Origin: Bacillus rubiinfantis
GTDB lineage: Bacteria > Bacillota > Bacilli > Bacillales > Cytobacillaceae
DNA: 64,000 bases
Assembly (NCBI GenBank): GCA_000752035.1
Contig: CCFE01000018.1
Coordinates: 124,001 to 188,000 of the forward strand
Direction: 5' to 3'
In this document: piece by piece, positions 26,272-34,962 of the stretch
Position numbering within the stretch: the stretch's first letter is position 1
Layout of the letters: every line of letters begins with the position of its first letter
Program-made: the position numbers and the translations under genes
The notes under the pieces: generated by a model
Database searches by the model: none
The model's input: the letters and a program-made list of their open reading frames with translations, nothing else
What the model was told of the DNA's origin: nothing

Positions 26272-27510
26272 TTGACTTTGAGAGAAGAAGCATTACATAT
26301 GCATCGAATTAATAAAGGAAAATTAGAGTCAAAATCAAAGGTACCTGTCCGCAACGCCCACGACTTAAGTTTAGCTTATTCACCTGGTGTTGCTGAACCT
26401 TGTAAAGATATTTATGAAAAGCCTGAAACAATTTATGATTATACAATGAAAGGGAATATGGTGGCTGTTGTCTCTGATGGAACGGCTGTACTGGGCTTGG
26501 GAAATATTGGTCCAGAAGCAGCATTGCCGGTTATGGAAGGGAAGGCCGTCTTATTTAAAAGCTTTGCGGGAGTCGATGCTTTTCCTATCTGTTTAAACAC
26601 AACAGATGTAAACAAAATTGTTGAAACAGTTAAGCTGCTGGAACCAACCTTTGGCGGAGTTAATCTAGAAGATATTGCTGCTCCAAACTGCTTTGTGATT
26701 GAGGAAAGGTTGAAAAAGGAAGCAAATATTCCAATTTTCCATGATGATCAACATGGAACAGCAATCGTTACCGTTGCTGGACTTGTCAACGCCCTTAAAC
26801 TTACTGGGAAAAAAATGACGGAAATAAAAGTCGTTGCAAGCGGCGCCGGTGCTGCAGGGATAGCGATTATTAAATTACTGCATAGCTATGGTGTTAGAGA
26901 TATCATTATGTGTGATACAAAAGGAGCTATTTATGAAGGCCGCCCTCAAGGAATGAACGTAGTAAAAAGTGAGGTAGCCAAATTCACTAACCGGGATAAT
27001 CTAACGGGAGAACTCAAAGAGGTTATAAAGGGCGCAGATGTATTTATTGGGGTCTCTGTTGCTGGTGCCTTAACGAAAGAAATGGTGGCTTCCATGAATC
27101 AAAATCCAATTATTTTTGCAATGGCAAATCCAGTGCCTGAGATAATGCCTGATGAAGCTAAGGCTGCTGGAGCCCTGGTGGTAGGTACTGGTCGCTCTGA
27201 TTTCCCTAACCAAGTGAATAATGTTTTAGCCTTTCCTGGTATTTTCCGTGGGGCTCTGGATGTTCGGGCTACCCATATCAATGAAAAAATGAAAATCGCC
27301 GCTGTCGAAGCAATTGCTGGATTAATTCAGGATCATGAATTGAACCCAGATTATGTCATTCCTGGGCCATTTGATTCCCGTGTTGCTCCTAATGTGGCAG
27401 CAGCAGTAGCCAAGGCAGCAATGGAAACCGGAGTGGCCAGAATTAAAGTAGACCCTGAAGAAGTCAAGGAAAAAACCAAAAGGCTCGCTCTTATTGGAAA
27501 AAGTGAGTGA
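26272..27510 (+). CDS. ytsJ: NAD(P)-dependent malic enzyme
   Basis: Oxidatively decarboxylates malate to pyruvate. At 412 aa it is the short bacterial form without a phosphotransacetylase tail. Visible: the malate/metal region NLEDIAAPNCFVIEERL, HDDQHGTAIVTVAGL, the Rossmann loop ASGAGAAGIA, and FAMANPVPEIMPDEA. In B. subtilis, YtsJ prefers NADP and balances NADPH on malate. TTG start after GAGAGGTGA. The GntR-family regulator follows 8 bases downstream, so both are under the operator at 26195. Confidence 0.95.
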   Translation: MTLREEALHMHRINKGKLESKSKVPVRNAHDLSLAYSPGVAEPCKDIYEKPETIYDYTMKGNMVAVVSDGTAVLGLGNIGPEAALPVMEGKAVLFKSFAGVDAFPICLNTTDVNKIVETVKLLEPTFGGVNLEDIAAPNCFVIEERLKKEANIPIFHDDQHGTAIVTVAGLVNALKLTGKKMTEIKVVASGAGAAGIAIIKLLHSYGVRDIIMCDTKGAIYEGRPQGMNVVKSEVAKFTNRDNLTGELKEVIKGADVFIGVSVAGALTKEMVASMNQNPIIFAMANPVPEIMPDEAKAAGALVVGTGRSDFPNQVNNVLAFPGIFRGALDVRATHINEKMKIAAVEAIAGLIQDHELNPDYVIPGPFDSRVAPNVAAAVAKAAMETGVARIKVDPEEVKEKTKRLALIGKSE

Positions 27511-27518
27511 ATAGTTAA

Positions 27519-28133
27519 GTGACAAATTCAAAAGTGTATTTAGAAATTGTCAAGCAATTAAGGGAAATGATTGGCACGGATAGGCTTAAACCCGGTGATA
27601 AATTACCTTCTGAACGTGAGTTGTCTGAGCGCCTCAATGTCGGGCGCTCTTCCGTTCGAGAAGCGCTTAGATCATTGGAGTTATTGGGATTAATTGAAAC
27701 AAGGCGAGGAGAAGGAACATATCTTCGTGATTTTCGTGGACATCAGCTTGTTCAAATCCTTAGCACGTTCATATTGCAAGATGAAAAGGCAAAGCGGGAT
27801 GTATTTGAAACGAAAAATCTGATTGAAATTGATTGTTTGCGCTTAGTGCTAAAGCGAATAGACGAAGTGGATATAAATCATATGATTGACTGGACTGTTC
27901 ATTCTGCCGCCATTGACGATGAAGAATTTTTTTATCGTATGATGCTCTTAGCAGACAATTATTTAATTGGTAGAATTTGGTCTATTTTAAAGGATTACTA
28001 TCATTCATTAGTACACACGCCACCAAGATACAAACATGAGGAGTATCTGCGAATATTGGATGCTTTAGCGGAGAAAAGTGAAGAAGCTATGATTGCTGCC
28101 TATATGAAATTAAGAAATTTGTCTGGTTTATAG
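27519..28133 (+). CDS. GntR/FadR-family transcriptional regulator
   Basis: A 204-aa repressor-type protein. The N-terminal winged helix (about 5-72) has the GntR signature KLPSERELSERLNVGRSSVR and wing GLIETRRGEGTYL. The C-terminal all-helical domain resembles FCD/FadR effector domains, but I cannot pick out a full metal-ligand set. It lies between malic enzyme and accD, and matching FadR-type palindromes precede both units, so it most likely controls itself, malic enzyme and accDA. The effector is unknown; malate, pyruvate or an acyl-CoA are guesses. GTG start with a weak ribosome site suggests coupling to the upstream gene. Confidence 0.88.
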   Translation: MTNSKVYLEIVKQLREMIGTDRLKPGDKLPSERELSERLNVGRSSVREALRSLELLGLIETRRGEGTYLRDFRGHQLVQILSTFILQDEKAKRDVFETKNLIEIDCLRLVLKRIDEVDINHMIDWTVHSAAIDDEEFFYRMMLLADNYLIGRIWSILKDYYHSLVHTPPRYKHEEYLRILDALAEKSEEAMIAAYMKLRNLSGL

Positions 28134-28215
28134 CGACAAATTCTAACAAAATTATATGCTTTTTTATTTTATAGTAAGATAGTACAGGCCTTAAGATAAG
28201 GGCATTTTTCATCAT

Positions 28216-28232
28216 AAGTGGTCTGACCACTT
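28216..28232 (+). promoter_or_regulatory. GntR/FadR-type operator, site 2 (accDA)
   Basis: The perfect 17-bp palindrome AAGTGGTC-T-GACCACTT shares its 13-base core with the site at 26195. It lies 108 bases before the accD start and downstream of TATAGT (28170-28175). Confidence 0.75.
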
Positions 28233-28339
28233 TTCTTTATCGAGCACGTATGAGATTGTTGATCGAGAGAAAGACTGCTGATAGTTCATACTGGAAAAGT
28301 ATTACAACCGGCAGGTGTTACACAAGGAGGTTTAATAAC

Positions 28340-29218
28340 TTGGCACTGAAAGATCTTTTTACAAAAACTCAGACCAAAAAGAAAAAATATGCAACTATTC
28401 CAACCGAAGCCGCAAAACAAGATGTTCCGGAAGGAATTATGACAAAATGCCCTTCCTGCAAGAAAATTATGTATACAAAAGAATTGATGAAAAATGAAAA
28501 GGTATGCCTGCACTGTCAGTATCATTTTCCGATGAATTCTGGAGAGCGTATTACTAGCTTCCTCGATGAGGGAAGTTTTGAAGAATTCAATGAAAATATG
28601 ATTTCGAAGAATCCACTAGATTTTCCTGATTATTTAGAGAAGCTGGAGAAAGACCGCCAGAAAACGAAGCTCAATGAAGCCGTGGTAACGGGACTGGGTG
28701 CCGTAGGTGGTCACAAAGTGGTTGTGGCCATTATGGATGCTACGTTCCGAATGGGAAGTATGGGTTCTGTTGTCGGTGAAAAGATAACCCTTGCAATCGA
28801 AAAGGCTGATGAGCTATCAGTACCGTTTATTATCTTCACTGCCTCTGGTGGTGCAAGAATGCAAGAAGGTGCGATTAGTTTAATGCAAATGGCTAAAACT
28901 AGTGTAGCCTTAAAGAAATTCAGTAATCGGGGCGGGCTGATTATTTCAATCATGACACACCCCACTACTGGCGGTGTATCGGCAAGCTTTGCTTCCTTAG
29001 GAGATTATAACTTCGCAGAGCCACAGAGCTTAATTGGCTTTGCAGGCAGAAGAGTCATTGAACAATCCATCCGTGAAAAACTACCGGAAGATTTTCAAAC
29101 AGCTGAATTTCTCTTAAAGCATGGGCAACTGGATGCAATTATTTCCCGACTAGAATTAGCTGAAAAAATTGCTAATATCCTTGAAATTCATCAGCCAGGA
29201 GGGGAAATTACATGGTAG
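28340..29218 (+). CDS. accD: Acetyl-CoA carboxylase carboxyltransferase beta subunit
   Basis: Transfers the carboxyl group from biotin to acetyl-CoA, giving malonyl-CoA for fatty acids, together with AccA. The N-terminal zinc ribbon CPSCKKIMYTKELMKNEKVC..C is complete, followed by the crotonase-type core with SGGARMQEG and TGGVSASFASLGD. TTG 28340 behind AAGGAGG gives 292 aa (MALKDLFTKT); the frame extends upstream without a fitting start. It overlaps accA by 7 bases. Palindromic operator 108 bases upstream. Confidence 0.97.
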   Translation: MALKDLFTKTQTKKKKYATIPTEAAKQDVPEGIMTKCPSCKKIMYTKELMKNEKVCLHCQYHFPMNSGERITSFLDEGSFEEFNENMISKNPLDFPDYLEKLEKDRQKTKLNEAVVTGLGAVGGHKVVVAIMDATFRMGSMGSVVGEKITLAIEKADELSVPFIIFTASGGARMQEGAISLMQMAKTSVALKKFSNRGGLIISIMTHPTTGGVSASFASLGDYNFAEPQSLIGFAGRRVIEQSIREKLPEDFQTAEFLLKHGQLDAIISRLELAEKIANILEIHQPGGEITW

Positions 29219-30186
29219 GAGAACTGGAATTTGAACGTCCGCTTGTTGAACTAAGAAAAAAGATTGCGGAGTTAAAAGAGTTTACGAAAAGTACTGATGT
29301 TGATTTAAGCAGTGAAATAAGCAAGTTAGAAGCCCGTTTAGTGAAACTTGAACAAGATATATATGAAAATATTAAACCATGGGATCGTGTTCAAATAGCA
29401 CGTCATCCTAATCGGCCGACAACCCTTGATTATATTGAGCATATTTTTGAAAACTTTTTTGAATGTCATGGGGATCGGACTTTTGCTGATGATGAAGCAA
29501 TTGTTGGCGGTATTGCTAAATTTAAGGGGTTGCCAGTTACCGTCATTGGACACCAAAGAGGAAAGGACACAAAGGAAAATATTCGCAGAAATTTTGGTAT
29601 GCCACATCCTGAAGGATACAGAAAGGCCTTGAGACTTATGAAACAGGCTGATAAATTTAATCGGCCAATTATTTGTTTTATTGATACCAAGGGAGCCTAT
29701 CCAGGAAAGGCAGCTGAAGAACGGGGCCAAAGTGAAGCAATCGCACATAACTTATTTGAAATGGCCGGCCTAAAAGTTCCAGTGATTTGTATTGTCATTG
29801 GGGAAGGCGGCAGTGGCGGTGCACTTGCCTTAGGTGTAGGCAATCGAATTTTTATGCTCGAGAATTCCACTTATTCCGTTATTTCCCCTGAAGGCGCTGC
29901 TGCAATATTATGGAAGGATGCTGGACAGGCAAAGCGGGCGGCTGAGTCCATGAAAATTACTGCCCCTGACCTAAAACAATTAGGAATTATTGACGAGATT
30001 ATTCCTGAAATTAAGGGCGGTGCCCATAAAGATGTGAAAAAGCAAGCTGAAGCCATTGAATTTACTCTTATAACTGGATTAAAAGAGCTGTTAACGTTCT
30101 CTCCCGAAAAGCTAATTGAGGATAGATATAATCGCTTTAGACAAATCGGCGAATTTGACTTGATTAATGATTATGTACAGGTATAA
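29212..30186 (+). CDS. accA: Acetyl-CoA carboxylase carboxyltransferase alpha subunit
   Basis: Partner of AccD in the carboxyltransferase complex. A 324-aa crotonase-fold protein with a helical N-terminus (about 1-60) and the core IGEGGSGGALALGVG and YSVISPEGAAAILWKD. ATG 29212 lies inside the end of accD with GGAGGGG just upstream, so translation is coupled and the subunits are made in matching amounts. Biotin carboxylase genes are not in this window. Confidence 0.97.
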   Translation: MVGELEFERPLVELRKKIAELKEFTKSTDVDLSSEISKLEARLVKLEQDIYENIKPWDRVQIARHPNRPTTLDYIEHIFENFFECHGDRTFADDEAIVGGIAKFKGLPVTVIGHQRGKDTKENIRRNFGMPHPEGYRKALRLMKQADKFNRPIICFIDTKGAYPGKAAEERGQSEAIAHNLFEMAGLKVPVICIVIGEGGSGGALALGVGNRIFMLENSTYSVISPEGAAAILWKDAGQAKRAAESMKITAPDLKQLGIIDEIIPEIKGGAHKDVKKQAEAIEFTLITGLKELLTFSPEKLIEDRYNRFRQIGEFDLINDYVQV

Positions 30187-30187
30187 A

Positions 30188-30220
30188 GAAAAACGTGCCA
30201 CAATAGCACGTTTTTTCTTT
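30188..30220 (+). terminator. Terminator of accDA
   Basis: An 11-bp stem GAAAAACGTGC/GCACGTTTTTTC (one bulge) with a T tail. It separates accDA from pfkA. Confidence 0.85.
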
Positions 30221-30443
30221 ACCTATTTTTAGCAGGATAACGATTCCATTTTGGCGAAAAAGCGGTTGCAATTCGTTGATTATTCTGGCTATTGATATTG
30301 GGGTAGGATAAGGTTGTTATAGCCTTTCCTTCATGTTATTTTAATAATATTGCAAGGTTTTATGTGAATAATAAAAACAGGTTGTCTAAAAATCTTATTT
30401 ACGATTTTTACATAATTTATTATTACAGTCTTGAGGTGAAAAT

Positions 30444-31403
30444 ATGAAGAAAATTGGTGTATTAACGAGCGGCGGCGATTCTCCCGGAATGAATCCTGCA
30501 ATTAGAGCAGTTGTTCGAAAAGCTATATATCATAATGTTGAGGTGTATGGGATTTACGGCGGATACGCTGGCTTGATTTCAGGAAATATTAAGAAGCTTG
30601 AACTGGGGTCTGTTGGTGATATTATTCATCGCGGTGGCACAATGCTACGCTCTGCCCGTTGCCCAGAATTTAAAACAAGAGAGGGTCAGCAAAAAGGAAT
30701 AGAGCAGTTGCGGGCTCATGGAATTGAGGGGCTTGTGGTCATTGGTGGTGATGGATCATATCGTGGTGCCAAAGCTTTAACAGAACAAGGTTTCCCTTGC
30801 ATCGGCGTTCCAGGAACAATCGATAACGATATCCCAGGTACAGATGTGACAATCGGATTTGATACAGCACTTAATACTGTAATTGACGCGATTGATAAAA
30901 TCCGGGATACCGCTTCATCACATGAAAGAACATTTGTCATCGAAGTTATGGGACGCGATGCCGGAGATATTGCACTTTGGGCAGGTCTTGCAGGCGGAGC
31001 AGAGACGGTGCTAATCCCTGAGGAAAAATATAATATCCAGGAAATTGCCGAGAGGCTTCGTAAAGGCCAGCAACGCGGCAAGAAGCACAGTATTATTATT
31101 ATCGCTGAAGGAGTCGGCAGCGGAGTTGAGTTTGCTAAACAACTAAAAGAAGTAACTAACATGGATACGCGGGTATCAGTCCTAGGTCATATTCAACGTG
31201 GCGGCTCACCAACCGTATCAGATAGAGTGCTAGCCAGCAGACTCGGAGCGCGAGCTGTGGAACTTTTGATTGAAGGAAAAGGCGGTCGTGCGGTAGGAAT
31301 CGAAAACAATGTTCTTGTTGATTATGATATTATTGAAGTGCTTGGCAAGCATCATAAGCTTGATCTTAATCTCTACCAGCTATCTCAAGAATTATCTATT
31401 TAA
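30444..31403 (+). CDS. pfkA: 6-phosphofructokinase
   Basis: ATP-dependent phosphorylation of fructose 6-phosphate, the committed step of glycolysis. The 319-aa protein has the ATP-site GGDSPGMN, GGDGSYRGA, the catalytic PGTIDNDI(P)GTD segment, and the substrate/effector region MGRDAGDIAL. It should be the ADP/PEP-regulated tetramer typical of Bacillus. pyk follows 53 bases later with no terminator between them, so they are one operon. The 257-base upstream region holds only weak promoter-like sequences. Confidence 0.98.
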   Translation: MKKIGVLTSGGDSPGMNPAIRAVVRKAIYHNVEVYGIYGGYAGLISGNIKKLELGSVGDIIHRGGTMLRSARCPEFKTREGQQKGIEQLRAHGIEGLVVIGGDGSYRGAKALTEQGFPCIGVPGTIDNDIPGTDVTIGFDTALNTVIDAIDKIRDTASSHERTFVIEVMGRDAGDIALWAGLAGGAETVLIPEEKYNIQEIAERLRKGQQRGKKHSIIIIAEGVGSGVEFAKQLKEVTNMDTRVSVLGHIQRGGSPTVSDRVLASRLGARAVELLIEGKGGRAVGIENNVLVDYDIIEVLGKHHKLDLNLYQLSQELSI

Positions 31404-31456
31404 TTTCCTGTTTCAATAAATTGAAACTTGAACCGACTCACAAGGGAGGAAATAGA

Positions 31457-33220
31457 ATGTTACGAAAGACAAAGATTGTTTGTACGATTGGTCCCGCAAG
31501 TGAAAGTGTTGAAAAACTAGAACAGTTAATTAAGTCCGGTATGAATGTTGCCCGTTTAAACTTTTCACATGGTGACTTTGAAGAACATGGAATGAGAATA
31601 CGAAATATCAGGGAAGCAGCAGCGCGAACTGGGAAAACAGTGGCGATTTTACTTGATACAAAAGGTCCGGAAATTCGTACACATAATATGCAGAATGGTG
31701 CAATCGAATTAAAATCCGGAGAAAATATAATTATTTCGATGAATGAGGTCGAAGGAACTACTGAGAGAATTTCAGTTACATATCCAGGGTTAATTGAAGA
31801 CGTTCAAGTTGGCTCTAAGATACTTCTTGATGATGGTTTAATTGGCCTTGAGGTTCTATCAATTAACCACGAAAGTAAAGAAATTCACACAAAAATTTTA
31901 AACAGCGGTACATTAAAAAATAAAAAAGGTGTGAATGTTCCTGGTGTTTCGGTAAATTTACCGGGGATTACTGAGAAAGATACGAAAGATATTTTATTCG
32001 GAATTGAACAGGGAATAGACTTCATTGCAGCATCTTTTGTTCGACGTGCAAAGGATGTCTTAGAAATTCGCCGTTTATTAGAAGAACATAATGCTGCTTA
32101 TATCAATATTATTCCTAAAATTGAGAACCAAGAGGGCGTGGATAATATTGATGAAATTCTTGAAGTCTCTGATGGGCTGATGGTTGCGCGTGGTGATTTA
32201 GGTGTGGAAATTCCAGCTGAAGAAGTACCGCTCGTCCAAAAAATGCTTATTAAGAAGTGTAATGCTTTAGGTAAACCAGTCATTACTGCAACACAAATGC
32301 TTGACTCCATGCAGCGCAACCCACGGCCGACACGGGCAGAGGCTAGTGACGTGGCCAATGCTATTTTTGATGGCACTGATGCGATTATGCTTTCAGGAGA
32401 GACAGCTGCCGGACTTTATCCAGTCGAGGCTGTGCAAACAATGCATAATATTGCTTCAAGGGCGGAACAGGCCTTAAATCATAAGGAGATATTATCTCAT
32501 CGCAGCAAGAATGCGGAGCACAATATTACCGATGCAATTGGTCAATCAGTTGCTCATACGGCTTTGAATCTGGATGTAAAATCCATCATAACCCCTACTG
32601 AGAGTGGGCATACCGCTCGGATGATTTCAAAATATCGTCCAAAGGCTGCGATTATTGCAGTGACTGCGAACGATAAAGTCTGTCGCCGTCTTTCGCTCGT
32701 TTGGGGTGTATATCCACAGCTCGGAAAATGTGCTACAACAACCGATGAAATGCTTGAAATTGCAGTTGAGGAAAGCTTAAATAGCGGAATAGTTCAGCGT
32801 GGGGACTTAGTTGTCATAACAGCTGGTGTACCTGTGGGCGAAGCTGGGACGACCAATTTAATGAAAATTCATGTTGTTGGTGATATCATTACAAAGGCAC
32901 AAGGAATAGGCCGTAAATCTGCTTTTGGAAAAGTAGTACTAGCCCATAATGCAGACGAAGCATTAGAAAAAGTTAAGCCAGGATCAATTCTTGTCACCAT
33001 CGGTTCAGATCGTGAAATGGTTCCAGCGATTGAAAAATGTGCTGCACTCATTACACAGGAGGGCGGGTTAACGAGCCATGCATCCGTAGTCGGCTTAAAC
33101 TTAGGAATTCCTGTTATTGTAGGTGTAGAAAATGCTTTAAGTTTATTTAACGATGGCCAAGAAGTAACGGTTGATGCTGCTAGAGGCATTATCTATAACG
33201 GCCACGCAAGTGTTCTTTAA
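31457..33220 (+). CDS. pyk: Pyruvate kinase
   Basis: Makes pyruvate and ATP from phosphoenolpyruvate. The 587-aa protein has the barrel with catalytic Lys region TKGPEIR, the signature ITATQMLDSM, the effector domain, and then an extra C-terminal PEP-utiliser-like domain (about 480-587, motif GGLTSHASVVGL). That extra domain is typical of Bacillus and Geobacillus enzymes; its role is not clear. ATG 31457 fits GGGAGG; upstream in-frame codons do not. Co-transcribed with pfkA. Confidence 0.98.
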   Translation: MLRKTKIVCTIGPASESVEKLEQLIKSGMNVARLNFSHGDFEEHGMRIRNIREAAARTGKTVAILLDTKGPEIRTHNMQNGAIELKSGENIIISMNEVEGTTERISVTYPGLIEDVQVGSKILLDDGLIGLEVLSINHESKEIHTKILNSGTLKNKKGVNVPGVSVNLPGITEKDTKDILFGIEQGIDFIAASFVRRAKDVLEIRRLLEEHNAAYINIIPKIENQEGVDNIDEILEVSDGLMVARGDLGVEIPAEEVPLVQKMLIKKCNALGKPVITATQMLDSMQRNPRPTRAEASDVANAIFDGTDAIMLSGETAAGLYPVEAVQTMHNIASRAEQALNHKEILSHRSKNAEHNITDAIGQSVAHTALNLDVKSIITPTESGHTARMISKYRPKAAIIAVTANDKVCRRLSLVWGVYPQLGKCATTTDEMLEIAVEESLNSGIVQRGDLVVITAGVPVGEAGTTNLMKIHVVGDIITKAQGIGRKSAFGKVVLAHNADEALEKVKPGSILVTIGSDREMVPAIEKCAALITQEGGLTSHASVVGLNLGIPVIVGVENALSLFNDGQEVTVDAARGIIYNGHASVL

Positions 33221-33238
33221 AAGAGGATAGGAAATAAG

Positions 33239-33273
33239 AAAGTCAGCTCCCTAGTCCGGAGCTGACTTTTTTA
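33239..33273. terminator. Terminator between pyk and ytvI
   Basis: A perfect 12-bp stem (33239-33250 with 33258-33269), loop CTAGTCC, T tail on the plus strand. It also serves the converging ytvI. Confidence 0.9.
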
Positions 33274-34386
33274 AATCTCTTTGCCTCTGATAAATATCCA
33301 TAAATCGTGAAAAACATTAGCGCGATAAAGCGTGTTAAAAATGACAAGTGTAACCGGCCCAATGATCAATCCGAGAAATCCGAATAATTTAAACCCAACA
33401 AATAGGGCGATTAAGGTTGCTAATGGATCCAAACCAATACTTGAGGATAATATCTTAGGTTCCATAATTTGACGTTGAACAAGGACGACAATGTAAAGGA
33501 TACCTAAACCGATTGCCAGCCCCATATTACCGCCAATCGCCTCATAGATGATCCATGGTACAAACACCGCCCCTGTACCAAGATATGGAATAATATCGAC
33601 AATACCTGTAAGCAGGGCAATTGTAATCGCATAATCTACACGGAGAATGAGCAATCCGATTAGAATAATAACAGTAGTAATGGAAATAAGCGTTAACTGA
33701 GCTTTAAGGAAACCAAATAATGCTTTTTTTAAATCTAGAAACACTGTTTTTCCACTTGTTTTCGCTTTCTGTGGCAGTATTTTGCTACCCATAACAGATA
33801 GTCGTTTCCAGTCTTTGCTAATAAAAAATGTAGCTAATAATGAAAAAATCATGACTGTTGCAGCATTAGGTATCCATGAGAAAAAGGTAGGAATATTGCC
33901 AAATAAATTTTTTATAAAATTACCAACAGTCGTGCCAATCGTCTTTCCTACATTTTGAATATTAGCAATAATGGTGTCTTGCTGCCCTGTATCCAATTGC
34001 TTAAAAGTTGATGCTAATTGATTGTATAACGGGATAATTTGTGCCGTAAAAAAATCCTCGAGATAATTAATTAATGTATCGAGATGCTGTGGGACAACCT
34101 TTGCTAAATAATTAGCGCCGGATACAATTTCAGCTACCAAAAGGGTAACTAATCCAGCAACTACAGCAATTAGGAGGATAAGCGCAACGATGACAGCCAG
34201 TGCCCGAGGCATTTTCGCCTTTTTTTCAAAGAAATTTACAGCCGGATTTATCATAAATGCGATGATAATGGCGATTATAAAGGGATATGTAACTTTTGAT
34301 AAATAGTAAAAGCAAAGAAACCCTAATACAATAACACCAATAACATAAAGAAATCTTAGTGTCTGGTATAGGTACTTTAAATTCAA
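33271..34386 (-). CDS. ytvI: Sporulation membrane protein YtvI (AI-2E transporter family)
   Basis: A 371-aa protein with seven to eight membrane helices and a soluble loop around residues 85-150, as in the AI-2E/PerM exporter family. It has the family region LTGIVDIIPYLGTGAVFVPW. YtvI is annotated as a sporulation integral membrane protein because of sigma-E expression in B. subtilis; no transported substrate is known. TTG start, minus-strand AAGGAGG. It points away from citZ. Confidence 0.88.
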   Translation of the reverse strand: MNLKYLYQTLRFLYVIGVIVLGFLCFYYLSKVTYPFIIAIIIAFMINPAVNFFEKKAKMPRALAVIVALILLIAVVAGLVTLLVAEIVSGANYLAKVVPQHLDTLINYLEDFFTAQIIPLYNQLASTFKQLDTGQQDTIIANIQNVGKTIGTTVGNFIKNLFGNIPTFFSWIPNAATVMIFSLLATFFISKDWKRLSVMGSKILPQKAKTSGKTVFLDLKKALFGFLKAQLTLISITTVIILIGLLILRVDYAITIALLTGIVDIIPYLGTGAVFVPWIIYEAIGGNMGLAIGLGILYIVVLVQRQIMEPKILSSSIGLDPLATLIALFVGFKLFGFLGLIIGPVTLVIFNTLYRANVFHDLWIFIRGKEI

Positions 34387-34657
34387 TGATAGTCCTCCTT
34401 ACTAAACCTTTCTTCTATTTTATCATTTATACTTAACTCTGCATAATTTTCCAAAGAGAAAAATGACTGGTATATCTACGGATTACCTGCCTAAAAAGTT
34501 TCATTATCCAAGAGCTCTCATTTATTATTTCTTCAGATACTATGGTACAATAATTTTATTAAAAATAGTAAATTGATAAAAAATTCACTAAACACTATAA
34601 TCAGTTATCTTGCTTTTTTGTAAAATAATATTTTTTTGTATTTTGAATTCCTTCCCA

Positions 34658-34686
34658 TTCACAAAAATCTGATTATTGTTTATAAT
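34658..34686 (+). promoter_or_regulatory. Sigma-A promoter of citZ-icd-mdh
   Basis: TTCACA (34658-34663), 17 bases, TATAAT (34681-34686). The predicted start is near 34693. Confidence 0.7.
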
Positions 34687-34690
34687 GAAC

Positions 34691-34705
34691 TTGTAAGCGT
34701 ATCCT
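34691..34705 (+). promoter_or_regulatory. CcpA cre site at the citZ start point
   Basis: TTGTAAGCGTATCCT fits the cre pattern WTGNAANCGNWNNCW at every position and overlaps the predicted transcription start, a position typical of CcpA repression. Confidence 0.7.
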
Positions 34706-34962
34706 TTTTTACATATACCATTTTAATATGGTGGATACTGAAATTTATCTTTAATTTTTTCTACTGAATGGGCATACATCAATCTGCTTTACTTCCGAGC
34801 AATCGCTCAGTCGGCTTAATTTACTAGTCCGATAGTAACAACGAGAAAAATTAGTCGGCTATTTCAGCAAATTGAAAGGGACCTTTATAGGAACCGGTTT
34901 AAAACCATTTATTAAGAAATATGGGAAATGGGGAAAATTGAAAGCAAAGGAGAGATTTTATC

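Larger units (their letters stand above)
34387..34962. other. 576-base intergenic region with long citZ leader
   Basis: No gene is seen. The first 250 bases are AT-rich. A good promoter (34658-34686) and cre (34691-34705) follow, then a leader of about 270 bases before citZ with short hairpins, for example GAGC-AATC-GCTC at 34797-34808 within a stretch of repeated TCGG/CCGA. In B. subtilis, aconitase and CcpC also act on citZ; I cannot assign those sites here. Confidence 0.6.

Noticed and set aside
29338..29748. 136-aa minus-strand ORF inside accA
   Set aside because: Antisense shadow of a strongly conserved coding gene, with no ribosome site or family similarity.
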